Source: Prevotellaceae bacterium (GTDB taxonomy: Bacteria > Bacteroidota > Bacteroidia > Bacteroidales > UBA932). Taken from it: a stretch of DNA of 5,878 nucleotides. Both the position numbers and the translations under genes were made by a program. The stretch's first letter is position 1, and each line of letters begins with the position of its first letter. Positions 5,769 through 5,878 of this stretch are shown here, piece by piece. Location: positions 1 through 5,878 of the forward strand of contig JAIRMK010000160.1 of assembly GCA_031258755.1 (NCBI GenBank), read 5' to 3'. The notes under the pieces were generated by a model, which saw only the letters and a list, made by a program, of their open reading frames with translations, was not told the DNA's origin and searched no databases.

Positions 5769-5878
5769 ACCATCCGATCATTCCCGCCGGCGCAGGGATT
5801 GGAATGAAACATTGCGTGAAATGCCGTATGTGCGTCTTGCGCTTGCTTTCCTTGGCGGCATTGCCTGGCAATGCCACG
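5761..5878 (+). CDS. N-terminus of a membrane protein, possibly ComEC/Rec2-like (truncated by window edge)
   Basis: A frame opens after a stop at 5746-5748 and runs to the window end without a stop. Two starts are possible: GTG at 5761, overlapping the last 8 bases of pepT and giving a basic leader (RKPSDHSRRRRDWN), or an in-frame ATG at 5821 beginning MPYVRLALAFLGGIAWQCH. The visible sequence goes from a charged stretch into PYVRLALAFLGGIAW, the start of a membrane helix. This resembles the N-termini of Bacteroidota ComEC/Rec2 DNA-uptake channel proteins, which often begin with a P-(F/Y)-(I/V)-R-L hydrophobic segment. Only 39 codons are visible, so the gene is fairly likely but the function is a guess from a short motif. 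Its tight placement behind pepT on the same strand suggests one transcript. Confidence 0.5.
   Translation, partial: MRKPSDHSRRRRDWNETLREMPYVRLALAFLGGIAWQCH

Noticed and set aside
1..5878. A mobile element, CRISPR array, toxin-antitoxin pair or defence system.
   Set aside because: No transposase, integrase, regular repeat-spacer series, terminal repeats or defence-family motifs are visible; nearly all of the window is explained by housekeeping and uptake genes.

Overview
The window looks like ordinary chromosomal sequence from a member of the Bacteroidota, probably order Bacteroidales. The evidence is a set of promoters of the TTTG / TAnnTTTG type, AT-rich start regions without clear Shine-Dalgarno sequences, a PepSY-like periplasmic protein of a kind common in this phylum, a TonB-dependent receptor ending its signal peptide in LFAQ, and protein sequences typical of the group. 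The exact genus cannot be read from the sequence.

Layout. (1) Positions 1-1195, minus strand: the N-terminal 398 codons of a TonB-dependent outer-membrane receptor, cut by the left edge of the window. (2) Positions 1196-1606: a regulatory intergenic region. It holds a complete cobalamin (B12) riboswitch on the minus strand (about 1319-1492) with its own promoter, a leader of about 120 nt before the receptor start, and a back-to-back promoter for the plus-strand gene. The riboswitch strongly suggests that the receptor is a BtuB-like corrinoid importer. (3) Positions 1607-2902, plus strand: a 12-helix major facilitator transporter of the FHS (fucose/glucose/galactose) family. (4) Positions 2903-3484, minus strand: a secreted PepSY-like protein whose stop codon directly abuts that of the transporter. 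(5) Positions 3627-4463, minus strand: endonuclease IV (nfo), with all nine metal ligands. (6) Positions 4548-5768, plus strand: peptidase T (pepT), with all catalytic and zinc residues, divergent from nfo over an 84-bp region with two closely packed promoter elements. (7) Positions 5761 to the right edge, plus strand: the start of another membrane protein, possibly ComEC/Rec2-like, overlapping the end of pepT.

The genes do not form one pathway. The clear functional unit is riboswitch plus receptor: when B12 is plentiful, the riboswitch is expected to shut off synthesis of the B12 importer. The transporter, PepSY-like protein, DNA-repair enzyme and tripeptidase look like independent transcription units. 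I found no CRISPR array, mobile element, rRNA or tRNA, and no convincing sign of a new defence or mobile system. The most interesting parts are the regulatory regions at 1173-1573 and 4497-4524.
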